This document shows, piece after piece, positions 26,745 through 38,300 of a stretch of 64,000 bases of DNA. The position numbers were made by a program, and so were the translations under genes. The DNA lies in assembly GCA_036383515.1 (NCBI GenBank), contig DASVOE010000114.1, positions 36,520 through 100,519 on the forward strand, written 5' to 3'. The notes below the pieces were generated by a model. The model saw only the letters and a list, made by a program, of their open reading frames with translations. It was not told the origin of the DNA and did not search any database. This DNA is from CADEDV01 sp036383515 (GTDB lineage: Bacteria; Bacteroidota; Bacteroidia; Chitinophagales; Chitinophagaceae). Positions within the stretch are counted from its first letter, which is position 1, and each line of letters starts with the position of its first letter.

Positions 26745-29700
26745 TTTGTTTGCAATATTGATGACAGGTTTCTAATACTTGGAGTAAGGTTGCCTCCTTG
26801 TTTTAAAACGGCATTTTGAAAGGTTTTACTAGCGGATGAATGCACTGCCTTATACCAATCCCAATTGCCGGCCCCAATTAAACTTTTCGCTGAAACTTCA
26901 AACTCAGAATAAACCCATCCTTTTGGAGCAGCATTCCAACTGGTTGGACCATTAATTGAAAAGAAAGTAAAACCGCTCTGCTCTTCAACAACCTTTCCTG
27001 TTGTTTTCATTAGATTATAATTCTCTTTGGAGCACCAATGACCTACTTTTACATAAATATCTTGTAAAAGAGGAGTCTTAGGAACACTATTTAAAATGTT
27101 TTTTGCTGCATAAGTCCCTAGAGCTTTGATGCCGGCTTTTACTAATAAGCCAATCCCCAACATATCTTCGACATTAAAACCGGATGGTTCTGTATAGCCT
27201 GAAGCCATGAAGTTGGCCCTTGAACCAACCTTCCATGCCGCAGCATTTAAATAATTTGTGGCATTTCCATTTAACCCATTTCCAACAAACTTACTTAAAC
27301 TCTCCTTGGCCCCGAATCCGGGCGTAACCCAACGTGAGTAACCTGCATCAACTGCCAACTGTTTTGCTGCACTTGAACTTGATAGTACATTAAGATACCC
27401 TTCAGAATTATACCACCCTGCTTGTGTTAGAATTTCAGTTTGGGAGGTTATATTCCCTTGCGCATCTCTATGATAAGTGTACTTGCCAGTTCCTAATCCT
27501 CCTGCATGCCAGTTCCAAGTCTCCTTCTTATGGTCAGTCCAATCACCTCTGGAATTATAGACGTCTTGTTCTGTTGATTGTTGCTGGCCTTCCTGAGTGC
27601 CTTTTATTGAGGGCTTGGGCTCAGCACCATCTAAATCAATGTTTGCTATTGGACTGTTACCTGCAAACTGATAGGGAGTGTACCATGGATAAGATACTGT
27701 TAATGGATCAACAGATAAAAATCTTACAATTCTTGGGTCATATATTCTTAGTCCATAGTCTTGTTGATTGGCTTCCCCTTTTACTTCATTGTCGTTTTCT
27801 TTACCATTGAAGCCGTAACGATACAATAAAGATGAACTATATTTCCTTCCAGGTATTTGCATACCGCCGGGATAATAATCGTTAGCGGTAATTACATCAG
27901 CAGTATACCCTTCGACAAGCTCAGAGTTACTTGCACTTTGTACTTGCAGTTTACGGTCGCTAACGGTAACCAAAACATTTCCCAAATGATTGCTCAATTC
28001 AAATACTCTCTCAGCTCTTGTAAACACACTTATGGTAGCTGCTGCAAAACCACCAGTGAGGTTCTTCGTTGCCGGGGCTACTGTTTGCTCCATCGCTATT
28101 CCCAACCTGCTGCTACCATATAAATGCGTTTCTATTTGTTTAATGTTAGTGGTAGCAGCAGGCGCTTCATACACACTCATAACATTACCGCTGGCGTCCC
28201 TTACATATAAGGTTGTTTTTCCATTAGCGGTTTTGGTAATGCGGTTACCAGATGCATCATAGCTGTAATAAATCGTACCGCTGCTTTTTGTTATGCTGGC
28301 AATTTTTCCATACACATTCCAAACAATACCAGTAATACCTTCTGAAACATCGGTTTTTAAATTACCAATCGCATCATAAGTATAATTAGCATTGGCCTGT
28401 CCTTGTTTAATATCGTTGTATTTACTATAGTCAGCGGGGGAAGCATCGGGAGCATCGTCGATAACCTTGTCCAACTGGTTGGTATTCGGCTTATAGCTAT
28501 AGGTCATAACATCCATGTTAAGCCGCGCAGCATCACCTTTACGATTATAAGTTAAAATATTTCCATTGGGGTCATAAGCGATTGCCTCTTTATAATCATC
28601 AATGGCAATAGCATTCCACTGGTTGGTTGCAGCATCTAATCCTTTATACGCCTGCATGCTCACAATCCGGTTGAGCTGATCGTAACGATAATTATAAAAC
28701 AGGGGTAAGGCATTGGTACTGGCAGGCGGTCCTTTTAATAACCCTGCATTATTAATACTGATTGCTCCAATATTCCCATTGTAAAGCGATACAAAATTGC
28801 TGTTAGTGCCCAGTCTGGCAAAGGCAGAGGTTCCGGCAATGGTCTTATAATCTAACTGGTTACTTCCATCATCATAATAATGCAAAGAAAACCCGACTAC
28901 ATCTCTTGCGACCGGTGGCAGCGTGCCGGTGTTTAATCCATCCTTACCTATATCTGTTGCAGGATCCAGGTTCGTACTGTTCACCCCTTTTAGCCAGCCC
29001 TGCAATGTGTACGCATAATCTATTCCCTGCACCTGCAATTTTCCAAGCACGGTGCGGGCAAGCGGGCCATGTTTATAATAATTATACCTCGCATCTTCTT
29101 CCCACAGTATTTTATCCCTGCTGGTTTCAACACCTGTCAGTCGGTTTTCCGCATCATAACTATACCGGTGGTAAAACGCATCATCTTTACCCGGTTGGTA
29201 ACTCACTTCATTGACCTTGCCACTGATAAGATCATAATCATAAGTTATTCTCTTAAACTTGTCAGCAACTCCTGCTTCCGCCACACCTTTATAATGCTGC
29301 ACCAGTGTATCCACGTTGCCATGTATATCATAGCTATAAAAAGTTCCCGCATGGTAGGCTTCAGGGTCAGAAGCTAGTGGTAGTACCATCGTATAGCTTA
29401 CACGGTTACGCAGGTTCTTTTGTGTTACCAATCCAGTCAAAATATCAATGGGAGGAACAGCGTCCATTCCATGCGGCAGGTCATATTTTGTCTGGGTGAT
29501 TTGTTCCCTCACACCTCCTGTTGTAACGATCCAGTTATATAATGCCGTTTCATCCTGGCTGATGGTTTGAGACATGGCCGAAACAGGCAATGGCTTTTGT
29601 CCTACTTCTTTTATCCGTCCTAATTCATCATATAAGGTATAGCTGTATTTATTATCAAGCAGCTGTTGTGCATTCTGGCTTACAACAAGCCTGCCCAGCC

Positions 29701-32700
29701 TGTCGTACCAGAAAAAAGATTTACTGGCATCCGGGCTGTTTTGCGCAATCACCTGCCCCAGGCTGTTATAGCGGTAATTAGTTACTAGTACATGCGGCCT
29801 TGGCCAGTTTACATCATAATTATTGGCCCTGGAAGTTTTTACATTATTCAGATTGGTTGTGCTCCAGTCGGGTCGTACACCTTTTGGCGGCACTGTTTTC
29901 ACTAAGCTTCCGGCCTGATCGTAATAATAAAGCGTATAGTGGTATTCCTTGTTGCTGTAGCTAACGCTAAATGTTTCTATATTTTTTGCCGCCATACATT
30001 TGGCGCGGTACGATGCTTCAAAATCGGCAAGCAGGGTTTCTTTACGTTGCTGGTAAATTTGCTGCGCCAAAGCAACAGCCATCGTATACACTTTTTTACA
30101 GGGCGGGTCGGTTACAAATATACCCGTTGTGTCGGTCAGCGGTTTGGTATTGCCACAGATCACATTCTGATGGGCACTGCCATTGCCGGCATAGCCAGCC
30201 AAATTACAATTAGGGCTGGCCGTGGCTGCCGCCTTTGCATAATCTATCCAGCCAAACTGGAAGCCGGTACGGTAGTTTATGAATTTTGCATAGAGAATAT
30301 TATCCCGGATATTGGTTGGCGTGAGATCACCCACGGTGAATACAGGGCCTGCATCATAGGGTGAAGTAAACTGTGTTTTAAATTCAGCGGTCAACGAGCT
30401 TAGCTGTGCACAATCCAGGCAACGGGCACTGCCGGTGAACCCGCATTTTAAAAATTCAGGAAGCGGCTGTGCAACAGGCAACGTATAGATCGTACCGGTA
30501 GAATCACACTTCCTGTCTTCGCAGGGGCCGATACAGGCGAGGGACTTCAGCCTTGAGCAGTTTTGCATCATTCCATCATACAAGGCCCAGGTAAGTGTAT
30601 CGCTGTATTGCGCCTGTAAGTATTGGTTGAAAGTAGTGAAGCTGTTACCTGCCGATCCTGCTTCAATTTCTAATTGCGTAAGACGACTGCAATTACAGGT
30701 GTCAATACTCGTAGTGATCTCTTTAGTGAAAACCGGGCCTTTGCCATAAGGCTTGGGGAACTCGATCACAAAAGGATTGCATAGACTGTCTCTTGAGATG
30801 CCATACTGGCTAAATACAGCATTGATCACTTCTTCAAAACTTCTTGGCGATCCATCGTTGGGTGTTGCAGGCGCTACATTGGAGGAGCCATAAGGATTGG
30901 CCTGGTTGCTTCCCTTTTCACATACCAGCGCCATTGCTGAAGTGATCTGGGTAAGTATCTGGTCTTTGCTTGCATGGTTTTTTATGGTCTCGCATTGCAG
31001 CAATGATTGTTTCCATAATTCAATATAGCCACTACATCTGCTTGAATAGGTTTGTGCCGCTGTTGTTCCTCCCGGAAAATTATTCAGGTTGGGAGGGCCG
31101 CCGGCAGTAACAGGCCACCACGACCAGTCACTACCGTTATTTGTATGCTGTTGCGCCAGCATCTGCTGACTGGTTGGAAAATGCAATAGATATCCCTGAT
31201 CAACTAATGTTTGCGCATCTGTCAAAACAACACTCTGTGTTATATAATTATTAACCTGGATATCCCGTTCCATGGCATACAAGCTGCGGAACATTTTCCA
31301 TACCTGGTCTTTCTCCGTTGCAGTAAGATCATTATAGGGAGGAGTTTTTGGGGCAGCCTGGTAACAAGCATCTCTTTGGGCGGGAGCAAGAATGTTTTTG
31401 CACTTCGCATCACCGTAAGCGATCTGCCACATGCTGAGGTTTTGGCGATAGTTTGTATTTATCATCGTAGCCATAGCGGATTTATAGGATGGCGCTACGG
31501 TATAAAAAGGATCATTGATGCTGGCTTCCGTTGTGAAAATATAATTATTACCGGATGCCTGGGTATAGTTTCCTGTATTGCTAAAGCTGTTGATCCAGTT
31601 ATAGCTTGTGGTCAAATTATTTTCAGCAAACTGCAGTTTTGAGTATTCAGGGTGATGAGGAAGAAGCGCCTCTGCCCATTTAGTATTAAACAGCTGCACA
31701 TAATCATCTTTGGATAGGCTATTTAAAAACACCGTTTGATCCGGTGGCGTTCCGGGGTGTACTGTCGGATCTATTACATTTAAAGGAGTATAATAATAAC
31801 CCAATGACTGATCAGCCTTCCACGGTTTTTTATAAAAAGGCTGGCCGGCATTGACCGTTGAGAAAATATCATATTTGTTGTACATCGTTGTATTGGTAGC
31901 AATGTCTTTAGCGTACTGGCCACTATACGGGATCATATCAGCCAGCATGAGCTGCCGTTTGGCAGGCAATGATTGGGATACCGTATTACAAAGCTTATCG
32001 CAATTTTGTTTGGCAGCATTATAGCCGGCATTAATGGCCGAATCAACTGATGCAGGAACAGGTGAAGGGTTGCCGATTGAGTTTAAATAATTAGTACTGT
32101 AAGCAGCCGGCGTACCCAATGCTGTGTTACAGGCGTCGCAGGTGCTGGCGGGAGGCGGGTTATCGCAACCGGAAACAGCAAACATTACATTATAAACAGA
32201 ATCTATCAGCTGCTGTTCTGATTTGCAGAGTACTTGCTGCAGGTATTCATCTTTATATTTTTGAAGGGAAGCTTCACTGATGGTCAATGTCTTTCTTATA
32301 CTATAAGAACCCGCAGACAGCGTTGTATCGAATGTGATTATATTATTGGGAATAGATACCCCTGCTTCGTTTTTAAATCCCTGTATTGCGGTAGCACAAT
32401 TAGCATCCGCATTTAAATTGATATTGTTGTATCTCTTTACAATGGGCGCCACATCACCCGATTCATCGGTAATGGAAATTTCCAGGTTGTACATGCAGTC
32501 ATAACAGATCGGTGTATTGGCACAGGATGTTAATTGCAATATTTCAGGATTCAACTCATATTTGAACTGGTAAGAGGTAGCAGCCGGCACCAGCAATGTA
32601 TTGATCGCTTCAATGCTGTTGTTCCTGACCGTGTTGGAAGCATCATTGAGGAGATTGCGGGTTATGGGCGTTCCCTGTTGGTTTGGATATTGAATCGGAT

Positions 32701-34369
32701 CATTATAAATAGCTCGCATGTAACCAGAATCTCCGGCCAGCGCCGTAGCGATCGTTCTTCCATGCATATCCACATAACTCACACTCATCTGCCCGTTGGC
32801 ATCCTTTACCATGTTTTTGAAATAGTGTGTGAAGTTGCCCACTTCCGTTCCAAACAAACCATCAAGCTCTTCCTGTGAAGGAGTGCCGTAATAATATTTT
32901 GTTTCATGAGTGCTACCCATTTTCATGGCGGCACCTACCCCGCTTTGTGCCATTATTCGTCCTGTGCCGTCAGGTGTATAGCGGGTTACCGCATACGGAT
33001 AACCTTCCGCATCAGGAATGTTGCCATTTGTCCCTACATTTTTTTCAGGGTTCGCATCACTGTAATAATTAGCAGTTCCATAATTTTTATTCAATGCCGG
33101 CGTAAGGCTATTGGGTGTGGCAATCGGCTCCAGGTCAAAAAAACTGGCCGGGTCTTCGCCCTCGGCCTGCCCGTTAAAGAGGTTAAGGTTTTTTGTATAG
33201 GCAAGAACAGTGTTGATACCCGGTGCGGGCAAAATCTGGATAGCAGGGCGGCCCTGTCTATCATAAAAAGTCTCTGCAGAAATAGTGGTGTTATTGACGT
33301 TTTCTTTCGTTACTGTTTGGCGGCTGCGCAACGACCCGTCATAGTATTGCATCACGGCTTTTCGTTTGCCGTCTTCAGCAAAGCTGATGGTGGATTGCCA
33401 GTTGAGCAGTTCATTATGTCCCACAAATGATTCCGATTGCACCGATGACCAGGGGCCATCTGCCCGGGCGCCTGATTTATTACTATTTACCGCCCTTAGC
33501 CTGAAATAAATTTTTCCCTGGCCTCCATATAACAGCGGTATTTTATAAACTGTACGGCTTACGGGCAGGTCGATCCTCGTCGAATTGTTTTTGAAAAGTA
33601 AATTATTGTCCAGGCTGCCATTTACATAATAGCTCGTGATCAGTTCATCTTCTACCCATGTCCACTCCAGCTGTGTATGCGTATTTCTGGCTTCGGGTTG
33701 CCATTGCCAGCCTACAGACAGTTCGTCTGCTCCCGGTGCCGGGGAAGTGCGGGAAAGAAATGTTGGTTGTAACTGTGCCGTATTGGATGATAGGTCATAA
33801 TAGCGGGTGACCATCATTTTGTTTTCCAGCAGCAATATATCCGCGATATTGATGCTACCCACTGTTGCAGGAGTAATATCGTCTACCACCGTGATCTTTA
33901 CATATTCAGCATCGGAAAAATGAAAATAATTTTTTGCATTGTATTTGGCTCCTTCATCTTTATTGTACGTAATGGTGAATATTTGCTCTTCGATCGTATT
34001 TACTGAAGCAGAAGAATGCCCGTATTCAATTTTTACTTTTACGGTGGCGGAAAAATTGCTGGATAAGAAATGATTGGTCTCTTCTATTAAACTTAATGTA
34101 ATTACATTTTTTATACCGTGGCTTTGCTCAAGACCGGGGACAAAGGTCCTCGTATCCGTTGCATTCTTAAACAGCGCTGAACCGGTCAGCCGTCCTACAA
34201 GATCATTATCATCAATACTTCCTCCTTGTGCAAATCCTTCCTGAATAGTGCAGGTACATATCAATACCATTATCAGTATTAAGGCCCTGGTAAAACAGCC
34301 TTTACTTTTTTGCAGCGACTGCACAAAAAATAGCATCAACGATTTTTTCTCTTTCATTTTGTTAGTCAT
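26741..34369 (-). CDS. RHS/YD-repeat polymorphic toxin with variable C-terminal domain
   Basis: About 2540 residues. The ORF is open up to 34480, but the first 37 codons run through a repetitive palindromic element, so ATG at 34369 (or 34357) is preferred; it gives a signal peptide ending in EGFAQGG. The N-terminal part is beta-rich, the middle is Cys-rich (CDACNT, CIGPCEDRKC, CLDC), and YD repeats such as YRYNSLGQVIAQNSPD follow. The RHS core is clear: ELSNHLGNVLVTVSDR, YGFNGKENDNE, YGLRIYDPRIVRFLSVDPL, YQFAGNSPIANIDLDGAEP. Cleavage normally follows this core. The last about 290 residues (26741-27625) are the toxin tip, with KTTGKVVEEQSGFTFFSINGP and VYSEFEVSAKSL; it resembles the TreTu-type toxin family in outline, but I cannot confirm this. 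It is next to last in a six-gene operon. Confidence 0.9.
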   Translation of the reverse strand: MTNKMKEKKSLMLFFVQSLQKSKGCFTRALILIMVLICTCTIQEGFAQGGSIDDNDLVGRLTGSALFKNATDTRTFVPGLEQSHGIKNVITLSLIEETNHFLSSNFSATVKVKIEYGHSSASVNTIEEQIFTITYNKDEGAKYNAKNYFHFSDAEYVKITVVDDITPATVGSINIADILLLENKMMVTRYYDLSSNTAQLQPTFLSRTSPAPGADELSVGWQWQPEARNTHTQLEWTWVEDELITSYYVNGSLDNNLLFKNNSTRIDLPVSRTVYKIPLLYGGQGKIYFRLRAVNSNKSGARADGPWSSVQSESFVGHNELLNWQSTISFAEDGKRKAVMQYYDGSLRSRQTVTKENVNNTTISAETFYDRQGRPAIQILPAPGINTVLAYTKNLNLFNGQAEGEDPASFFDLEPIATPNSLTPALNKNYGTANYYSDANPEKNVGTNGNIPDAEGYPYAVTRYTPDGTGRIMAQSGVGAAMKMGSTHETKYYYGTPSQEELDGLFGTEVGNFTHYFKNMVKDANGQMSVSYVDMHGRTIATALAGDSGYMRAIYNDPIQYPNQQGTPITRNLLNDASNTVRNNSIEAINTLLVPAATSYQFKYELNPEILQLTSCANTPICYDCMYNLEISITDESGDVAPIVKRYNNINLNADANCATAIQGFKNEAGVSIPNNIITFDTTLSAGSYSIRKTLTISEASLQKYKDEYLQQVLCKSEQQLIDSVYNVMFAVSGCDNPPPASTCDACNTALGTPAAYSTNYLNSIGNPSPVPASVDSAINAGYNAAKQNCDKLCNTVSQSLPAKRQLMLADMIPYSGQYAKDIATNTTMYNKYDIFSTVNAGQPFYKKPWKADQSLGYYYTPLNVIDPTVHPGTPPDQTVFLNSLSKDDYVQLFNTKWAEALLPHHPEYSKLQFAENNLTTSYNWINSFSNTGNYTQASGNNYIFTTEASINDPFYTVAPSYKSAMATMINTNYRQNLSMWQIAYGDAKCKNILAPAQRDACYQAAPKTPPYNDLTATEKDQVWKMFRSLYAMERDIQVNNYITQSVVLTDAQTLVDQGYLLHFPTSQQMLAQQHTNNGSDWSWWPVTAGGPPNLNNFPGGTTAAQTYSSRCSGYIELWKQSLLQCETIKNHASKDQILTQITSAMALVCEKGSNQANPYGSSNVAPATPNDGSPRSFEEVINAVFSQYGISRDSLCNPFVIEFPKPYGKGPVFTKEITTSIDTCNCSRLTQLEIEAGSAGNSFTTFNQYLQAQYSDTLTWALYDGMMQNCSRLKSLACIGPCEDRKCDSTGTIYTLPVAQPLPEFLKCGFTGSARCLDCAQLSSLTAEFKTQFTSPYDAGPVFTVGDLTPTNIRDNILYAKFINYRTGFQFGWIDYAKAAATASPNCNLAGYAGNGSAHQNVICGNTKPLTDTTGIFVTDPPCKKVYTMAVALAQQIYQQRKETLLADFEASYRAKCMAAKNIETFSVSYSNKEYHYTLYYYDQAGSLVKTVPPKGVRPDWSTTNLNNVKTSRANNYDVNWPRPHVLVTNYRYNSLGQVIAQNSPDASKSFFWYDRLGRLVVSQNAQQLLDNKYSYTLYDELGRIKEVGQKPLPVSAMSQTISQDETALYNWIVTTGGVREQITQTKYDLPHGMDAVPPIDILTGLVTQKNLRNRVSYTMVLPLASDPEAYHAGTFYSYDIHGNVDTLVQHYKGVAEAGVADKFKRITYDYDLISGKVNEVSYQPGKDDAFYHRYSYDAENRLTGVETSRDKILWEEDARYNYYKHGPLARTVLGKLQVQGIDYAYTLQGWLKGVNSTNLDPATDIGKDGLNTGTLPPVARDVVGFSLHYYDDGSNQLDYKTIAGTSAFARLGTNSNFVSLYNGNIGAISINNAGLLKGPPASTNALPLFYNYRYDQLNRIVSMQAYKGLDAATNQWNAIAIDDYKEAIAYDPNGNILTYNRKGDAARLNMDVMTYSYKPNTNQLDKVIDDAPDASPADYSKYNDIKQGQANANYTYDAIGNLKTDVSEGITGIVWNVYGKIASITKSSGTIYYSYDASGNRITKTANGKTTLYVRDASGNVMSVYEAPAATTNIKQIETHLYGSSRLGIAMEQTVAPATKNLTGGFAAATISVFTRAERVFELSNHLGNVLVTVSDRKLQVQSASNSELVEGYTADVITANDYYPGGMQIPGRKYSSSLLYRYGFNGKENDNEVKGEANQQDYGLRIYDPRIVRFLSVDPLTVSYPWYTPYQFAGNSPIANIDLDGAEPKPSIKGTQEGQQQSTEQDVYNSRGDWTDHKKETWNWHAGGLGTGKYTYHRDAQGNITSQTEILTQAGWYNSEGYLNVLSSSSAAKQLAVDAGYSRWVTPGFGAKESLSKFVGNGLNGNATNYLNAAAWKVGSRANFMASGYTEPSGFNVEDMLGIGLLVKAGIKALGTYAAKNILNSVPKTPLLQDIYVKVGHWCSKENYNLMKTTGKVVEEQSGFTFFSINGPTSWNAAPKGWVYSEFEVSAKSLIGAGNWDWYKAVHSSASKTFQNAVLKQGGNLTPSIRNLSSILQTK

Positions 34370-34384
34370 ACAGTTCGGTCTTGG

Positions 34385-34430
34385 TTGCAGCCCCCTCCCG
34401 ACCTCCCCCTTCAGGGGAGACCACCAGCAC
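34385..34430. repeat. GC-rich palindromic interspersed element
   Basis: The stretch around CCCCTCCCGACCTCCCCCT and CAGGGGAGACC is much more GC-rich than its surroundings and contains CCCCT/AGGGG inverted arms. On the minus strand it translates as SPLKGEVGRG, a phrase I recognise from spurious ORF starts in many Bacteroidota genomes, which points to a dispersed repeat family rather than coding sequence. It lies between the RHS gene and the upstream 278-residue gene. Confidence 0.6.
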
Positions 34431-34495
34431 ACAAGCCCTTCTTGCCGCAGCGTTTTTTGATTATTTATATTATTCGACATATCAGTTCTTTCATT

Positions 34496-35332
34496 TTAGT
34501 TTATAATCAGGCGGTAAGCCGCAAAGCCTTTTGCCGGGATATATTCACCGGCCGCATTCTTCGTAATCCTATCAGCAATGGTAACAGGTATATTTATACC
34601 CGGCTCATGACTGATCTTACTATAAATGAAACTCGAAACCTGTTCCTTTATTAAATAGTTTCCTTTTTCTTCGAGACTTATTAGTTTATCCGCAAACTCC
34701 GTGTTTCCTTTAAGCGCATCATAGTCCGCCGGCTGTAAAGGGATCATCGTTCTCCTGATCGTCCTGACCTGGAAAGGTGTCTTTGTTTTGGAGTCGTATG
34801 TTAATTCCAACATTTCTTTAGGAATGGACGTACCATATAATGGCAGCCGGCTTACCAGCGTTATGCTGGTCGTATCATTCCCCTTAGATTCAGTTTGTGC
34901 CTGGTATTTTTTTGACAGCTCTGCAATAGAAGAGTCTTTCATTTGCATCCCGGTCATGGCTTTAATTTGCAAAAGAACACGCTGTGCATCGGGGTAGAGT
35001 ATCATTTGCCGGAGTGTATTGCTCACCATCAGCGCCATGGAGTCGTTCACCAATTGCTCCACATTTCCAAAATGAATATAAGAGGCTTTCTTTTGCAAAT
35101 AAAACTCCGCTCTTGTCTGCATCGTGTCTTCGGGACTGGTGATGAAACTTGTAGTATTGACCAGTTCCAGTTCCAGTTTCAGCGGCAATTCCTTGTAAGC
35201 ATTACATACCAGCATAAACTCACGTAATGTGATTAATGTATCAACTCCTTTATCGGCACGTTTCTTTTTTTGTGCCTGCACATTAATGGAGAGTGCCAGG
35301 AAAATCAATATCAACTTTATAACTCTATTCAT
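34496..35332 (-). CDS. Exported protein of unknown function in the RHS operon
   Basis: A 278-residue protein with a signal peptide (LILIFLALSINVQAQ) and the mature start KKKRADKGVDTLITLREF. It contains a helical stretch with LRQMILYPDAQRVLLQIKAMTGMQM and a beta-rich C-terminal half ending in GEYIPAKGFAAYRLIIN. No family is recognised. It sits between the 2302-residue YD protein and the RHS toxin, with gaps of about 50 and 130 nt, so it probably helps in folding, transport or anchoring of these giants. That role is inferred from position only. Confidence 0.72.
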   Translation of the reverse strand: MNRVIKLILIFLALSINVQAQKKKRADKGVDTLITLREFMLVCNAYKELPLKLELELVNTTSFITSPEDTMQTRAEFYLQKKASYIHFGNVEQLVNDSMALMVSNTLRQMILYPDAQRVLLQIKAMTGMQMKDSSIAELSKKYQAQTESKGNDTTSITLVSRLPLYGTSIPKEMLELTYDSKTKTPFQVRTIRRTMIPLQPADYDALKGNTEFADKLISLEEKGNYLIKEQVSSFIYSKISHEPGINIPVTIADRITKNAAGEYIPAKGFAAYRLIIN

Positions 35333-35385
35333 AGTAACACAATTCTTTTAGCATAATCATTAATATTCTTTATTTCAAAATCTCC

Positions 35386-38300
35386 TTACTGCACTTCCTT
35401 TATTCCTCTTTGTTTAAAGCTTCTTGTTTCGTTAATGGTTTTTATTCCTTCTTTGGTTTCTGCCTTTGTTCGTATCAGTCCGCCTTCTTCATCATACTCA
35501 TAAAAGCTTGCATAGTTATTGGCATCCAGTTCCGAGGTTAACCTTAAACTCACCGGGTCGTAGACATAGCTTTTCATATTGGCGTTGAAAGGGTGAATAC
35601 GGATGTCATCAAAATATATAGGCTGTCCGCTGTTATTGACGAACTTCAAATTCATTTCGCTTACAGTAGACGGTGCTGTAAAGTATCCTTCGTAGCGTTG
35701 CCACCCTTCTATAATGGGGCCCGTCGGCTTAATAGTATTATTGTTCGTATTGCCGCTGCCAAAGTCAATCTGTACTTCATTATTTGCATAAGAAGACACC
35801 AGTATGTTTGATTCTCTTACCCAGGCACTAAATACCATCTTCTTATTGGAGGGGATACTAAATACAGGGTTTAGCATGAGTTCGGAAGCTGCTATCGGTT
35901 TGGTATAAGCACATCCGGTTTGAGTAGAAATAGATTTATAACTAACCGGGTTAGGCAAAAATTCAAACTTAAGAGAATGGTTAAAAGTAGGACGGCCGAA
36001 ACAATCTCTTTCATTACATGCTACATTGTATTCGCCTTCGCATACACTTTCAACTTTATATATCCCCTTTTTTAAGCAAATACTATATCTTATTTCATGA
36101 CTTATTGGACTAATAACTGTTTGAGATAAAAAAGTGTATGGGATTACTGTTCCGTCATTAACAGACGTTATAGTAATGATCATGTTTGGCACACTTGTCC
36201 CAGGTTCTGTACTCGACAGGTTTTTCTTAAAAGTATAAACCCCATCGTTTTCTATCTCGAAATAATCTGTAAGGCGATAGGCATAACTATAATTAAGTCC
36301 GTCATCCGGGTGCGACACAATATGGGCAGATAATTTACATAGAAAATCGCTGGCAGGTGTGACTAATCCTCCTTGTCCCCAGGATGAGCTTCCGGAAATA
36401 GCTCCGCTTATAGGGTTGGCCGGGAATTCCGCAATAGTATATATATTGCCCCCCTGCTCAAATAAACCTTCGGTGGTTGCCGTTTGATTGATCAGTGAAA
36501 ACTCATCGTTGACTACAGCGGAAACAGCAATGTTTTTGACCGCGATATTACCGGCAATTTCCATTACATTATTCCCGCTGTGCGCATTAAATCCTGGCTG
36601 GGAAGAATTAATTATCTGGGAATTGGTCATGCCTGCAAAGTCAATATGTTTCTTTGTGCAGATATTTACAGCAGCTTTATTAATACTTTCCAGGTAATCC
36701 TTATCCTCAAATCCCTCATAAAACATTTCATTATAGCGGGCATTATTGGCAATAGCAACCGGTGTTGTTTTATTATAGCCGTATTGTGCTGAAGTATAAA
36801 TATTCAACGCATCTTTTGTTTCCAATTCCATTCCTTTTGCGTTTACACGGGTAATCTGGCTGTTCCATACCCATTTAGTATTTGTATTATCAGGCACCAG
36901 GTTATTGGCGGAATTAAAATCCCAGTACAATTTAAAGTTGCTTAAAAAACCATTTTGCTTCAGGTTAGTTGGAGCCAGTGGATGGATTTCTGCCCTGTTC
37001 TCATAAAACACCATGCTTCTGTAGGTTCTGAAATTACCCAGTAACCCTTTTCGATACGGGTTGATCTTTTTTTCCAGGTAACCGTTACAATCGACCTCCT
37101 CGATAGTCATACACAAATTCGGATCAAACACGGTTTTTAATTTCCTGATCACATCATTATCTGTTTGCCATTTTTCTTTGTATTCAACGGCAGATGCATT
37201 GATCACTTTATTGGCACTATTTGCGACTATTACATTATCTATAACCAGTTTTTTGTTTCCGACAACTGTTTGCCTTGGATCATTCATGGAAATAGCGGAT
37301 GCCACCGAAGCGCTCAACATATTCCGTTTGCCGCTTCTTACCACACGAAGACTTACACCGTCTCTATTTGCCAATCGTCCTACAGAGTCTATAAATACGA
37401 TATCGGGAGTTATGTTGGTAAGAGAACTAGCATTTTTCGTTTTATCAAATGCCCAAAACATTGGCACACTGACAGAGGGTAGCTTACTGCCGCAGTTATC
37501 TGTAGGAACTGAGCCCCGGTTTACCAGGTATAACTCATCGCCGCTTTCAAAAACTTTGTTTATCTCTGAAGGAGTAATTCCTTCCGTTATCTTTCCATCC
37601 CTGAACTTCACGCCGCTATAAACAGCATCAATATTTTTATAGGCCAATCCCATACCACTATAAGCCCAATAAGCAGGATAGTTAACGCTGTATATTGGTT
37701 GATCAAATTCATTGTTGGTGCGGTTTACTACCACATCACCGGTTTCTGCATCATATACCAGGTTCTTTGTAGAAACCTGGCTGCCCTTATCTATCACAAC
37801 CACACTGTCCAGTATACTGTGATAATTGACAACCTTCGTGGTTGTTACTGCCCGGTAAGTGTTCTCGCTTTCACCCGCAACACCCCAGATAAACGGAACC
37901 CATAAAGGAGGAATAAACGGGAACACCAAATCAACCTGGCCTTGTATTTCCAGGCTCTTGCTCTGCACAGAAAATTCTCTTGTATCCGTCATCAGTTCCA
38001 CATCAATACCCATATTGCCTTCCTTGATCACACCCCCTTCTGACGCATACACAAAATCAAATTTTTCAGCAAGGCCTTTGCTTCCGGTGTTGCGATAAAA
38101 ATTTTCTGTATAGCTGATGCGTGTGGTAGAATCATTTTCAGGGTAAGAAGCCTGCGATTTCATTTTCCCGTGCATGTCGTTGGTCTCTACAATAAAACCT
38201 TGTGATAAGGCACGACTGTCAAAAGCATATTTGTAAAAGAACGCTGTAAGCGAGGCCTTGTGTTCCTGCATATCCGATGATGGATCGAACGAGGTATGAT

